The notes beneath the pieces were generated by a model. It did not search any database. It saw only the letters and a list, made by a program, of their open reading frames with translations, and was not told the origin of the DNA. From Siphonodentalium dalli (lineage: Eukaryota; Mollusca; Scaphopoda; Gadilida; Siphonodentaliidae), in contig CP136067.1 in assembly GCA_032622095.1 (NCBI GenBank), positions 176,612,556 to 176,676,555 on the forward strand: a stretch of 64,000 nucleotides of DNA. Direction: 5' to 3'. The position numbers and the translations under genes were made by a program. Position 1 is the stretch's first letter. Every line of letters begins with the position of its first letter. This document shows positions 24,004 through 34,667 of the stretch, one piece after another.

Positions 24004-24567
24004 GTGAGTTAATATTGGTTCAGAGTCAGGGATGTGGCTAGAAGTTCTCCGTTTGGGGAGGGGGTGACCTGACCCCCCGACCCCCCCAACCTTTGCAGCA
24101 GACCAAAATTTTCAAGCCTCTTTCGGGGCACATCTAGCTAGCGTCGTCAAATTCACCCTCTGGGGACCTCATTTTGCTGGGCCCTCATCTTGTCAGAAGT
24201 ATCTATAGTATCAAATAAACTTTGTTTTTAGTAACTTTTTCCCTTCGGTTCAGTTTCTATATCCACTAATTTGCAGAAGATCAAATGCATGCCTGACACA
24301 ACATAAGTTGGAAATTTCACAAAAATTGGTTGAATTTGATGGTTTAACATATTTAAAAAAAAATTATTAGCAAATAGTATGCTAAAGGGATAGAGGCATT
24401 AGTTCTTGAAAAACTTAGAAACTTTAATATTCTCATATTTTGATTTTGTAACCAGTAAATTGCAGAAGATAAAATGCATAATCGAGGCGACTAATGGGTG
24501 AACATTACTAACTTCAATTGGGGAACTTCACTCTGATCTCAGGTCTCCCTTAGCAGTTGAGGCCTAA

Positions 24568-24632
24568 GCAGAGGGTGAATTTGGTGATGCTAGCCCAATT
24601 TTGCGGAATGGCATCACTAAATTCACCCTCTA
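24568..24632. repeat. GCAGAATGAGG-type hairpin, diverged copy
   Basis: The inner arms gagggtgaatttggtgatgc / gcatcactaaattcaccctc are retained; the outer GAATGAGGTC arms are lost. Confidence 0.6.
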
Positions 24633-24767
24633 CGAACTGTTAGCCACACTAAATCCATCCAGGTTAGCTAACACCCCTGTTGGTTGGAAATCTCCAACTC
24701 ATGGTCATTTCAGTCAGGAAAAAAAATTTGAACGAAAGCAAGCTTGCAAATAGCGTGTCTGTCATTT

Positions 24768-24860
24768 GCAGAATGAGGTCCCCAGAGGGTGAATTTAGTG
24801 ACGCTATCCCGCATAGTGGGCTAGCATCACCAAATTCACCCTCTGGGAACCTCATTCTGC
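24768..24860. repeat. GCAGAATGAGG hairpin, copy 2
   Basis: A 93-bp near-palindrome starting gcagaatgaggtccccagag and closing gaacctcattctgc. The flanks (a tgtctgtcattt word on one side, taggccctcaactgc on the other) are shared with the other copies, so the element is longer than its stem. Confidence 0.85.
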
Positions 24861-25179
24861 TTAGGCCCTCAACTGCTATGGTAGACCTAGGATCAGACTG
24901 AAGTTGCCTAAGTGAAGTTGGTGACCTCGATTATTGTCCCTCGAAAAATTTATTTTTGGGGGACTATTGTAATCAGCCGCGTCCGGCGTCCCGTCCATGC
25001 GTCTAGTCCGTCTGTGCGTCCATCTGGAGTTACAACTCCAGTAATGATCATCCGATTTGATTGAACCTATGTATGTAGGTGTCTCAACCAAAAACACAGG
25101 TGCTCTGCAATTCTGGGTTTGATCCGATGTTCTTTTATGGAGTTATTTCCCTTTTTTCAACTTTTGTTCTACTTAGAAA

Positions 25180-25690
25180 ATTTCTCACTTTTTCGGTTTC
25201 CGGATGATATCTCAAGTTTGGATCCTTTAATTGCAAATACCGTTTTTTATGTGGATCAGTCGTATCAAGATACAGGTTGAGTTCGAATTTGAGTTTGAAC
25301 CGATGATTTTTCCTCGAGTTATGGACTTTTTCGACTTAGAAAATTCAATTTTTCTTTGGTTTCCGGATGATAACTCAAGTTTTGACTGTTCAATTGAAAA
25401 TTTTGTTTTTTTGTGAGTCGTTGATATCAAAATACAGGTCAAGTTCGAATTTGAGTTTGATCCGATGATTTTTCACGGAGTTATGGGCTTTTCGACTTAG
25501 AAAATTCAATTTTTCTTGTTTTTTCTTTGGTTTCCGGATGATAACTCAAGTTTGGACTGTTCAATTGAAAATTTTGTTTTTTTGTGAGTCGTTGATATCA
25601 AAATACAGGTCAAGTTCGAATTTGAGTTTCATCCAATGATTTTTCCCAGAGTTATGGCTTTCGACTTTGAAAAACATTTTTTTATAATTT
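25180..25690 (+). repeat. Three tandem units of ~190 bp (TTTCCGGATGATAACTC repeat)
   Basis: Each unit runs 'tttccggatgat..ctcaagtt' ... 'gttcgaatttgagttt' ... 'gagttatgg..tttcgactt'. Related single or double units lie near 29500..29830, 31160..31320 and 31480..31650. This is a family scattered through 25-32 kb. Confidence 0.8.
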
Positions 25691-26024
25691 TCTGTATGAG
25701 GGTACCTTCATGGTGTAATCAACTCCTCCTGCAGTATTGTTACCCACATATTGGAGATGTGCAACATGTATATAGATGACGGAATAATTATTTCTTTACA
25801 GAATTATTAACCCTTTCGACTTAGAACATTTCAACATTTTTTAAATTTCTTTAACAAAGCGGCGTCGACTTGCCAACGTTTTCGGGGGACAATGTGGTCT
25901 GCTGACCGTTTATGCATTTTATTTTCTGCAAATTAGGGGATATAGAAACTTCCCAGAAGGGAAATTGTAACTAAAAACAATGTTAATTTGAGACTATAGA
26001 TACTTCCCAGAAGATGAGGCCTAA

Positions 26025-26117
26025 GCAGAATGAGGTCTCCAGAGGATGAATTTGGTGATGATAGCCCACTGTGTGGGATAGCATCACTAAATTCCCCCTC
26101 TGGGGACCTCATTCTGC
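26025..26117. repeat. GCAGAATGAGG hairpin, copy 3 (inverse orientation)
   Basis: The same stem as 24768..24860 with its flanks exchanged: 'gaggcctaa' on the left and 'aaatgacagacacgctattt' on the right. Confidence 0.85.
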
Positions 26118-26398
26118 AAATGACAGACACGCTATTTGCAGAATTGAACAAAAGGAGGAAAATGTTTAACTTTTGGTCTAAAAACAACTATTGGAAATTT
26201 TGCCAAACTTGTTTGAGGCAGGGGTGTGTATCTCAGATACCAGTGAGGATATTTCAACCCTAAAGAAGGGTGGTTTAAATGAAATTAATCAACTATCTGG
26301 AAATTTGGTCATGACAGAAATCATTTTGTAGTCTGGTATGAGCCCATATGAGTCTACTTAAGTTCACTCATGTCCTTCGACAGATTATACTTGTACAT

Positions 26399-26558
26399 GT
26401 AATGCCCTAAATAATCGACTCCTTAAAACACAGAAGAATTATGGGTAATTTTTCAGGATTTAGTCCGAAATATGGCAACAAGCCATATTTCCGACTAAAT
26501 CCTGAAAAATTACCTATAATTCTGCTGTGGTTAAGGAGTCGATTATTTAGGGCATTAC
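26399..26558. mobile_element. Hairpin MITE (GTAATGCCCTAAAT family), copy 2
   Basis: A 160-bp near-perfect palindrome, shorter at the core than the 22933..23141 copy. It lies 172 bp upstream of HIGD1A coding exon 2. Confidence 0.85.
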
Positions 26559-26729
26559 TGTTGTTCAGCTATCAATGGAAACTAACTAATGTTCTTGACA
26601 CACACATACGGAATGTTATGCTGATAGTCTATTGCTGGATGAAGTTTGATGTTGTTCAATCTAATCCTCTCCTCTGTCATAATTCAATCTTCATGTAGAC
26701 TGATTGCTCTGTTATTTTTTTCTTCATAG

Positions 26730-26926
26730 GAATGCTTGGCTTTTTCGGCGCTGTGGGATATGGAATTTATAACTACAAGAACCGTGGACATTTGTCTGGC
26801 TCGACATATCTGATGCACCTCCGTGTAAAGTCTCAGAGTATTGTCGTAGGTGCTGTCGCAATAACTGCTGTGTATCAAATTGCCAATAAACTCTACATCA
26901 AATACAATAAAAGTAAAGATGTCTGA
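26730..26926 (+). CDS. HIGD1A: HIG1-domain mitochondrial protein, coding exon 2
   Basis: Acceptor ttcttcatag, then G|GA completes the split Gly codon. The exon encodes about 64 residues to a tga at 26924..26926, total 87 aa (human HIGD1A is 93). Two hydrophobic helices are visible: residues ~24-38 (MLGFFGAVGYGIYNY) and ~60-75 (IVVGAVAITAVYQIAN). They are separated by a basic loop containing YLMHLRVKSQ, the counterpart of the family's HLIHMRVAAQ. This is the typical HIG_1_N hairpin for the inner mitochondrial membrane. No frameshift or missing motif was seen. The nearest downstream aataaa is not close, so the 3' end is undefined. Confidence 0.88.
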
Positions 26927-27243
26927 CATATTTGTCAGTCTGTTTCACATGATTTTTAGGACACATGAAGGCTCTTTTTGATAAAGGGTGTGGTTCTGTT
27001 AATGTCGTATGTGACATGAAAAATCTGAAGATTGGGATGTGTCCGTTTAATGTCAAGTACTAGTATCACAATCACCTACTGAAAGAACGCATCACAAAGA
27101 TTGACATATTAAACAGAGACACGGACAGCATTGGATTTGGATACAGAACCTGCTCGGTGTTTACATGTACATGTATGTTGGTGGGAGTTGAAGAGCATTC
27201 TCAAGCTCTTCATGCAAGCCTGAGTTTAGTGTGTCTGATATTT

Positions 27244-27336
27244 GCAGAATGAGGTCTCCAGAGGGTGAATTTAGTTATGCTAACCCGCACAGCAGGCTAG
27301 TGTCACCAAATTCACCCTATTGGGACCTCATTCTGC
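27244..27336. repeat. GCAGAATGAGG hairpin, copy 4
   Basis: 93 bp, same stem as copies 2 and 3, with a few mismatches in the core. Confidence 0.8.
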
Positions 27337-27557
27337 ATTACCTCATCTGCTATGGGAGACATAGTCTAAGAGTTACAGTAAGTTCCCAAATGGTGAATAT
27401 TGTGATGTACACCCATTTGGAACCTCGATTATGCAATGTATCATCTGCCAATTTGGGGATATAGAGAAACTAAACTAAAAAAGAAATAGAATCTATGTGA
27501 AGAAGTTTCTATAGAAATTTGATAATAAAGAAACTTTCCAGAAAAGATGAGGCCTAA

Positions 27558-27646
27558 GCAGAGGTCCCTAGATGGTGAATTTAGTGATGCTAGCCCACTA
27601 TGTGGGATAGCATCACTAAATTCCCCCTCTGGGGACCTCATTCTGC
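27558..27646. repeat. GCAGAATGAGG hairpin, copy 5
   Basis: The left arm lost a few bases (gcagaggtccctag); the right arm is intact (gacctcattctgc). 'gaggcctaa' lies to the left and 'aaatgacaggcacc' to the right, as in copy 3. Confidence 0.8.
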
Positions 27647-28959
27647 AAATGACAGGCACCTTATTCTCAGGCTTGTACTTGTGTGTTCCTTCTTTATTGA
27701 CTCGATATTTCTTAGGACACCAAACTGAATACAAGATAACTGAGTGAAAGGTCATAGGTCATAGATGAGTTTGACACTCTCACATTTTGTGAAGATAGGG
27801 TTAATTTCATTCTTATGAAATATATTCTGTAGAGTAGGATGAATTGTTATTTGAAGTTTAAAATCATGCAAATATATTACCTATTATTCATATTACTTTA
27901 GGGTCAAATTTTCTCTGATAAGTTCTGATACATAATAAGGTACATGTATGTACTTGACTGTTGAAAGAGATCAGTCTGATTCATAGACAAAGCATTTTTT
28001 CTCCCCCCCCCCCACAAAGTTTTGTGGGGTACATGTATATCAAAATGGGCTGGGGCGTCCATGACTCTGTCCGTCCATAACAACTTTGAAGCTCTATATC
28101 TTGGTCATCGTCAAACGGATTTTAATGGTCGTCGGTATGTTGATAAACCAAGTTGGGGGAAAGAGTATTTCCAAACAGCGGGTTTCGTCAATTGATTTTT
28201 TTCCAGACTTACGGGCCTTCTTAGTTGCGTGAAAATTGATGTTAATCTTTGCATGAATAAATCCTTAGACACACCAACAGGCCACACCCCTCATCCGATT
28301 GTCACCAAACTTCAAATGGATCTTTTTGGAGTGGTCTCAAGATGGGAGCTGTGTTTTTCCCCCAATTTTGTTTTAAAACATGGCCACCAGTAACCATCTT
28401 GAAATGTGAGTTATTTGTCTGTCTATGCATATATCTCAACCAATGGTTTATAGGATCTAAATTGAATTTGGTATGGAGGTTCACCATCATGACAGCTTTC
28501 AAAGGAGGGGCAAATGATGTTAATGTTTCCCATTTTAGAGTTATCCTTCTTTGGAAATAATTTCTTTTTGTCCGTTCTCGGCTTCGCGCAGATATCTCAG
28601 CCATGGGTTATCTGATCTGAATGAAATTAGTTATCGAGGTTTGAAATCAGGAATACTTTCAAACATGTGCCCAATGACATCATTTGCATTTTCATTTTGT
28701 CTGAGTTATATCGACCTTAGATTGTTAATTTTTCGCGATTTTGGTCTGTCCGACTTGATAACTGAAACAAATATCAACCAATTTAAATTTATTCAGTCAT
28801 CACAGTACGGATTGAGACATCTTTCGAATTAAGCCACATCAGAAAATTAATAAACCTTAGCGAAAAGCCGCCTTGGTCTGTCTTGGTGTGGGATACTCTG
28901 GGTGGTGCACTTTTCTAACATGAGTTTGAGTTATCATCTACATGTACATAATGATCCAT

Positions 28960-28996
28960 GCACAGTGTTATTCTACATGGCAAAAAAGAAAGCAAG
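28960..28996 (+). repeat. Apparent unoccupied paralogue of the 29846..31133 insertion site
   Basis: 'gcacagtgttattctacatg' continuing into gcaaaaaagaaagcaag reproduces, without an insert, the two flanks of the element at 29846..31133. Confidence 0.8.
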
Positions 28997-29033
28997 CCAT
29001 ATCAATTCCAGTCGTAAGTCGGGATTTTTTTTA

Positions 29034-29215
29034 CCCTGTGCCAATGCATTGGCCTAACAATTTTTTATCATGTTTTTTAAATAAATGTTTCTTACAATTT
29101 TTAGGACATAAAATAAAAAAACATCCATTACCCTGCAGGGAGCCCCCACATATATATAGAAGAGTGTCGTCTGCTCACGTTTGTCTGGGGCTCTGTATGG
29201 GTGAAATTATAAACC
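29034..29215. mobile_element. TTAA MITE family 2 fragment with a deleted hairpin
   Basis: Matches the interior of 23377..23825 (reverse orientation for the part after the stem). Where the 67-bp hairpin should be, only ccaatgcattgg remains (29041..29052). Confidence 0.75.
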
Positions 29216-29489
29216 TGTGTGAATAAAGAGTATCAGTATGTCTCCATTTTACAGGAAATTAAGTAAGCCGTTGTTTTTTTTTCTGAAGTCTACTACTTTG
29301 TTTGATTTTAAAATGCCAGTGATATATTTTACATTGTTACTGTACTCTTTTGTGTTGAATTATTGATCTTAAATTATGTGATCATAATAAATGTGATAAT
29401 TATTGTTAATTCTTTTCTTTTTGACTGAAGGTCTGGAGACTATTTGGTTTTATACGCCCTTTTGAACAAAAGTTGTATTAAGTAATCAG

Positions 29490-29830
29490 TCCATCCATTA
29501 ACATTTTTGGTTTCCGATTGATAACTCCAGTTTGGATTATTTGATCTCAACCAAAGTTGGTTTGTGTATTTCCCAGCTAAAAATACAGGCCAAATTAGAA
29601 TATGGGTTCCGTCCAATTATTTTCACATGAGTTACGGCCCTTTTTCATCTTAGAATTTGATGGTCTGTTAACATTTTTTGTTTCCAACCGATAACTCTAG
29701 TTTGGATTATTTGATCTGAACCAAAGTTGGTACGTGTATTTCCCAGCTAAAGATATAGGCCAAGTTCGAATATGGGTTCCGTCCAATTATTTTCACATGA
29801 GTTACGACCCTTTTTCGACTTAGAATCGAT
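29490..29830 (+). repeat. Two tandem ~180-bp units
   Basis: 'ataactc.agtttggattatttgatct' followed by 'atatgggttccgtccaatta' occurs twice, related to the 25180..25690 family. Confidence 0.8.
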
Positions 29831-29845
29831 GCACAGTGTTATTCT

Positions 29846-31133
29846 CACTGGGGGGAAACTGTTTCACAAGAATCGATTCTATCGCCTATCGGGTTCCGTC
29901 TCTATCGAATTAAGTCCCGTCTCTTTCGCGACTTGAAACAAATGTTATCAAAGTTTTGACCTCCATTTATACACTAAATGTTAAAACAGAACGTATTTTA
30001 CAAAAACTATCGCTTGATTGTGTCTTTGTGCGTAATTATTGGTGATAATAATGCGAAGTCGGCTATTCTTTGCACACTTAGAAGAGTAATGTGTTTGTGT
30101 GCATTTCCTTTGTAAATTAAGCAGCATTTTGATGCTCCTTTTATCGGCCTTTTTACCTTTTAATTAGACTGAATTATGTCTTCTTATATGATCGAAAACC
30201 AGGACACGATTACAGCACAGCTGTCGATGGCTCCTCACAGTAAAAGACCCTCAAATTAATCCACTAAAAGAAGCAACGCAATGTTCCGGTTCTAATGTGA
30301 TTTTTATGTTCACAATCGGTTCTTTCGCCCCCCGTTTAATGCAATATTATATTCGACCAGAGAGTTCATTTGTGTTTCTAGTTGCCATATTACCATATAT
30401 GGTTTAAACTATAGTCACAGCAACACCAATATGAGTTGTTCAGTAGTCCCAAAGCATCATAGGTTGGATATTAAAGATTATCGGTCGATCATCTTTAATA
30501 TCTGACCTATGATCGTTTGGGACCACTAAAACTCATCTATTGATTTACTATGGCTACAATTTTAAACCATATATGACCATGGATTGTCATTGGGCAACTA
30601 TAGATGTACAATCAAATAATCTGATCGAATATGAACGAAACAGGAACGAAAGAACCGATCGTGAACATAAACATCACAATAGAATCTGAACCTTTTGTTG
30701 CTTTTTGAGGCACTAATTTGAAGGAATTGTACGGCGAGGAACCGTCTGGAGGTACATGTATTGTATTATAATTATCTAATGTTCAACCATAAAACTTGAC
30801 AAGTTTCAGTCCAATTTAAAGTAGACAAGGCCGAAATCTGAGCATCAAAGTGGTGCTTAATTTTCATGGGAAATGCACCCAAACGCACTACGTCTTTAAC
30901 TGTGCACAACATGCAGCCGATTTTGCTTTACTGTCATCAATAAACACGTATAAAGACATAATATGTCGATTGTTATTGGAGAATACATTCTGTTTTGACA
31001 TTCAGTCTATAAACAACGGTCAAAACTTTGAAAACATGTTTTAGAAATCGCGAAAGAGTCGGAACTTAATTCGATAGAGACGGGACCGGAAGGGCGATAG
31101 AATCGATTCTGGTGAAACAGTTTCCCCCCAGTG
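29846..31133. mobile_element. 1.29 kb palindromic DNA element, 5-bp TSD (ATTCT)
   Basis: The termini cactggggggaaactgtttc are inverted and similar for about 90 bases. ATTCT is duplicated at 29841..29845 and 31134..31138. Inverted similarity continues through most of the element: ggttctttcg near 30320 pairs with cgaaagaacc near 30645, and a central stem spans about 30395..30585. No transposase frame. A right-end fragment of the same family lies at 43439..43523. Superfamily unassigned. Confidence 0.85.
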
Positions 31134-31159
31134 ATTCTATGGCAAAAAAGAAAGCAAGC

Positions 31160-31650
31160 ACACCTGTAACATTTCGGTTTTCGACCGATAACTCCTGTTT
31201 GGATTATTTTATTTTTAACCAAAGCTGATATGTGTGTTTCCCATGCAGCTAACACTACAGGCCAAGTTCGAATATGGGTTCTGTCAATTATTTTCACAAG
31301 AGTTACCAGTTGGAAAATTTAAGTTGTTGGAAAATTCCAACTTAAAGGAGGGGGATCTGGTTCAGGGGCTGAGGTGCAGTTGGAAATTTCAAGGTGAACA
31401 CCCCAACCTCTACCCACGTCATTGATGGGGGTCATTCCTTCGATATATGTCTATATAAATAAGCGGTGTCTGTCCGTTTGTCCAATTGTATGTATGTTTG
31501 TCTGTCCGAAACATTTGTTGTCCTGGTGATAACTTGAATAATATTTGACCGAATTTTATGACACTTTATGTGGCCTTCAACATCCCAATTAAGTTCAAAT
31601 TTGGATCCGGTCCGAACATTTTTGAGGAGTTATGCCCCTTTTCGACTTAG
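31160..31650 (+). repeat. Further copies of the GATAACTC/GAGTTATGCCC repeat
   Basis: Units near 31175..31320 and 31480..31650 carry 'ccgataactcctgtttggat' and 'gagttatgccccttttcgac'. Confidence 0.65.
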
Positions 31651-31819
31651 AATATCATATTCCACCAGTACAAAACTTGCATGGGGACTTTTTTATGTTC
31701 TGCATGACCTGCTGTCACAGTAGTCCATGGGCTGGTAGGACCCATCGTGCACCCCCACCCAGAGACGTGGCGACAGGGGGGGGGGTGTCTCACCCCACCA
31801 ACTTTGGTCAAAATTTTCA

Positions 31820-32520
31820 ACAGTTGGAAATTTCATACCTGCCAAAACATTAGTTGGAAATTTCACACCAACAATAGGTTGAAAATGTTCTTGTAGTTTG
31901 ATTTTCAAACAATTTATTGGGGGGAATTAATTGTTTTTGGACCAATATTTGCATATTTTCCTATTTTTTGTCAAAATTTTGGAATGAAATTGTCATCAGT
32001 TGGAAATTGTCCAACCTTAGGGGGGGGGGTGACAGGTTGGAAATTTCCAACACTTGGAAAGCTTGTGTCCTGGTCCCTCCCCTGTGGCCAGTCAAAAACT
32101 GCTAGTTAATTTAAGAAAACAATATTGTCATACATTTGGTCAGCATTGTCATTGGAATTGTCATCAGTTGGAAATTTTCCAACCTAAGTGGGGATGTCAG
32201 GTTTGAAATTTCCAACTCTAGGAAGGCTAGATGATAGGATATTGCGATTTTCTTGTTCAGATTTCAAATTTTTCGCACACAGGGCCGAACCATGGTCGGC
32301 CCGGTGTGTCATTGTCCCTGTGGCCAATAAAAAACTGCTAATTAGTTTAACAAAACAATATTTTACTACATTTGGTCAAACTTGTGGACGGAAATGGTCA
32401 TCAGTTGGAGAATTTTCAAACCTGAGGGGGAGTATTAGGTTTGAAATTTCCAACACTATAGGAAAACTTCAGTTGAGGCAACTTGAGGCCAGTCTAGATG
32501 CGCAGTTGGAATTTCCCAAG
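31820..32520 (+). repeat. Tandem ~200-bp units built on AGTTGGAAATTTCCAAC
   Basis: 'gtcatcagttggaaatt.tcc' followed by a G-rich run and 'ggaaatttccaacac' recurs near 31992, 32160 and 32398, each time with 'aaaactgctagttaattta' between units. The palindromic word ttggaaatttccaa is frequent. It ends in a C17 run at about 32528. Confidence 0.7.
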
Positions 32521-32586
32521 TCGGACACCCCCCCCCCCCCCCCCAACGGAGACCCTCTAGCCACGTACCTGTCCCCGCCCCACCAC

Positions 32587-32983
32587 TTAAAGGTACTCAA
32601 TCCGTAAAGAGGGTCCCCATCTCAACCCATCAAACAAAGCTCAGAGTTATTAGATATTGATTTTTGAAATTTGTTATGTTCTCGAGATGAGTACTAATAA
32701 TTGCCGTCAATTTCGTATCCTGTTCGAGAGTTTTACACCAAAACTCTATTCAAACAGACAAGGATGGATAACTCTAAAATCAAGTGGTAATAAAAACGCA
32801 ATTTTGACTGAGATCTGGGCCAGAAAGTATTCCCGATAATGAAAAATAATAGATTTCTAAAATTGATATCTAACAAATCTGAGCTTTGATGGGAGACTTC
32901 CTCGACTCGAATTAAATATTTTTGACCCCCCAAGCCATTGAAATAGTAATTGAGAGGAGTTTTATCGGATTGAGTACCTTTAA
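32587..32983. mobile_element. TTAA MITE family 1, internally deleted copy
   Basis: TTAA at both ends, termini as in the other copies, 397 bp. It lacks the segment containing 'ggctttgggggtaaaaaata'. Confidence 0.85.
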
Positions 32984-33199
32984 CTTGTTCGGTATTTTCA
33001 TGTACCCTAATAAAAAATGTACTGGTCAGGAAAAATTATGTTAACAGCAAAAGTTTTGGGCCCTATATATATATAGTGTACCTGGGGTCAAAGTTTATCC
33101 TTAATCGGTTACATTTTTCCCCGGTTATGATGGGTGGGGGAAACTGGTAGCAACACAAATATGACGTTTTCATTGATGACTTCAAAAGGGGGAACATGT
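32984..33199. other. Short spacer, no recognised content
   Basis: AT-rich, no open frame of note. Confidence 0.5.
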
Positions 33200-34041
33200 C
33201 TCTATTCCGAAGGTTCGCTATTCCGAAGGTTCACTAATCCGAAGGTTCACTATTCCGAAGGTTCGCTATTCCGAAGGTTTTTGTTATTTTAAAAGTTAAT
33301 TCTATATTCTAAAGTATATTGAGAGGGTTCTTTAGTACGAAGACTCTTTTTATGAAGGAAATAACTTAAAACATTAAAAAAAAAATGTTATTTTTGTTTT
33401 CGTGGGTTTCCTTGAGATTTAACCCTTTGGCGAGTAGAACGACATATATGTCGTCTATCGGCTGAGGACTAAAACGACATATTTTAGGAAGTGTTATTTT
33501 ACGTCTATATAACTTCAATAAATCATCTGATTTATAAATGATTTACATCTAGGAGTTATTTTGATTAATATAATGTCCCAAATGCTAAAGGCGGACTATA
33601 ACAGTGGGGCTCTTACGGTCAATCAATACTGGAGCGCTATAACTTACTGTATAGCAGAATACCGCTGAATGGACCTAACTGCAATTCTGACTTTGTATTG
33701 ATTTTAATGTTGATGTTTCTTTCAAGTACAGATTGCCAGTTCGGGTAGAATGCATCTCTAACTCGTAGTTTATTTCAGTCATTGTGTTTTCAACTTTCTA
33801 TAATATTAAAATGATAAACTGATACTGTCTTCTTGCTATTAATAACCGACATCTGGGACAAATTAGATATTAGATTGGGGTGTATAAATGTACGGGGGCG
33901 CAAATTTTGATTCATTTCTGGCTAAAAACTCCCATAATAGAAAACCTTCGGAATAGCGAACCTTCGGAATAGTGAACCTTCGGATTAGTGAACCTTCGGA
34001 TTAGTGAACCTTCGGAATAGCGAACCTTCGGAATAGAGAAC
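33200..34041. mobile_element. Foldback element with 16-bp terminal repeats
   Basis: The left arm (33200..33280) is a tandem run of ccgaaggttcgctatt and ccgaaggttcactaat/ctatt. The right arm (33942..34041) is the same array inverted (aaccttcggaatagcg). The ~660-bp centre has no recognised gene. Inverted arrays of short repeats around a unique loop define foldback-type elements. Confidence 0.8.
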
Positions 34042-34179
34042 CCTACCCGTCAAAAGGTCACGCAACGGCGATGAAAACACAAATATAATTGTCTGGGTTC
34101 TGATAACGTACCTTTGCACCCCATCCTCATGAATTAACTTCACCCCACTCAGTTTCTTCCTTGTTATATCTCTCAACTT

Positions 34180-34667
34180 TTAAAGGTACTCAACCCGTAA
34201 AGAGGGTCCCCATCTCAACAGATTCCAACAACAACAATCCGATCAGAGGGTCCTATATTACTATTTCTTTGGCTTTGGGGGTAAAAAATATTTGATTCGA
34301 GTCGAGGAACCCATCAAACAAAGCTCAGAGTTATTAGATATTGATTTTTGAAAATTCTTATGTTCTCGAGATGAGTACCAATAACTGCCGTCAATTTGGT
34401 AACATGCTCGAGATTTTACGCCAAAATTATATTCAAACAGACAAGGATGGATAACTCTATGATCAAGTTGGTAATAACAACGAATTTTTTACTGTCTTCT
34501 GGGCCAGAAACAATTCCCGATAATGAAAAATAATAGATTTCTAAAATCGATATCTAACAAATCTGAGCTATGATGGGTGACTTCCTCGACTCGAATCAAA
34601 TATTTTTGACCCCCGAAGCCATTGAAATAGTAATTGAGAGGAGTTTTATCGGGTTGAGTACCTTTAA
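34180..34667. mobile_element. TTAA MITE family 1, intact copy (488 bp)
   Basis: Exactly 488 bp including both TTAA, in reverse orientation relative to 9413 and 19666, and nearly identical to them. Confidence 0.9.

Larger units (their letters stand above)
24004..26729 (+). other. HIGD1A intron, packed with repeats
   Basis: GT donor (gtgagt) and AG acceptor (ttcatag). It contains several copies of the GCAGAATGAGG hairpin, three tandem units of a 'tttccggatgataactcaag' repeat (about 25190..25690), and the palindromic MITE at 26399..26558. No other exon is evident. Confidence 0.8.
26927..28960 (+). other. HIGD1A 3' flank, repeat-rich
   Basis: It probably begins with the 3' UTR. It contains two more GCAGAATGAGG hairpins (27244..27336, 27558..27646), a CCCACAAAGTTTTGTGGG hairpin (28011..28029) and the 'gaagctctatatcttggtca' repeat (28060..28215), which also flanks the transposon at 50974..55240. 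No further gene recognised. Confidence 0.6.

Noticed and set aside
29846-31133. RAG/Transib-like element
   Set aside because: Only the CAC start and 5-bp duplication fit. No heptamer-like CACAGTG/CACWATG, no transposase, and the AT-rich target is atypical.
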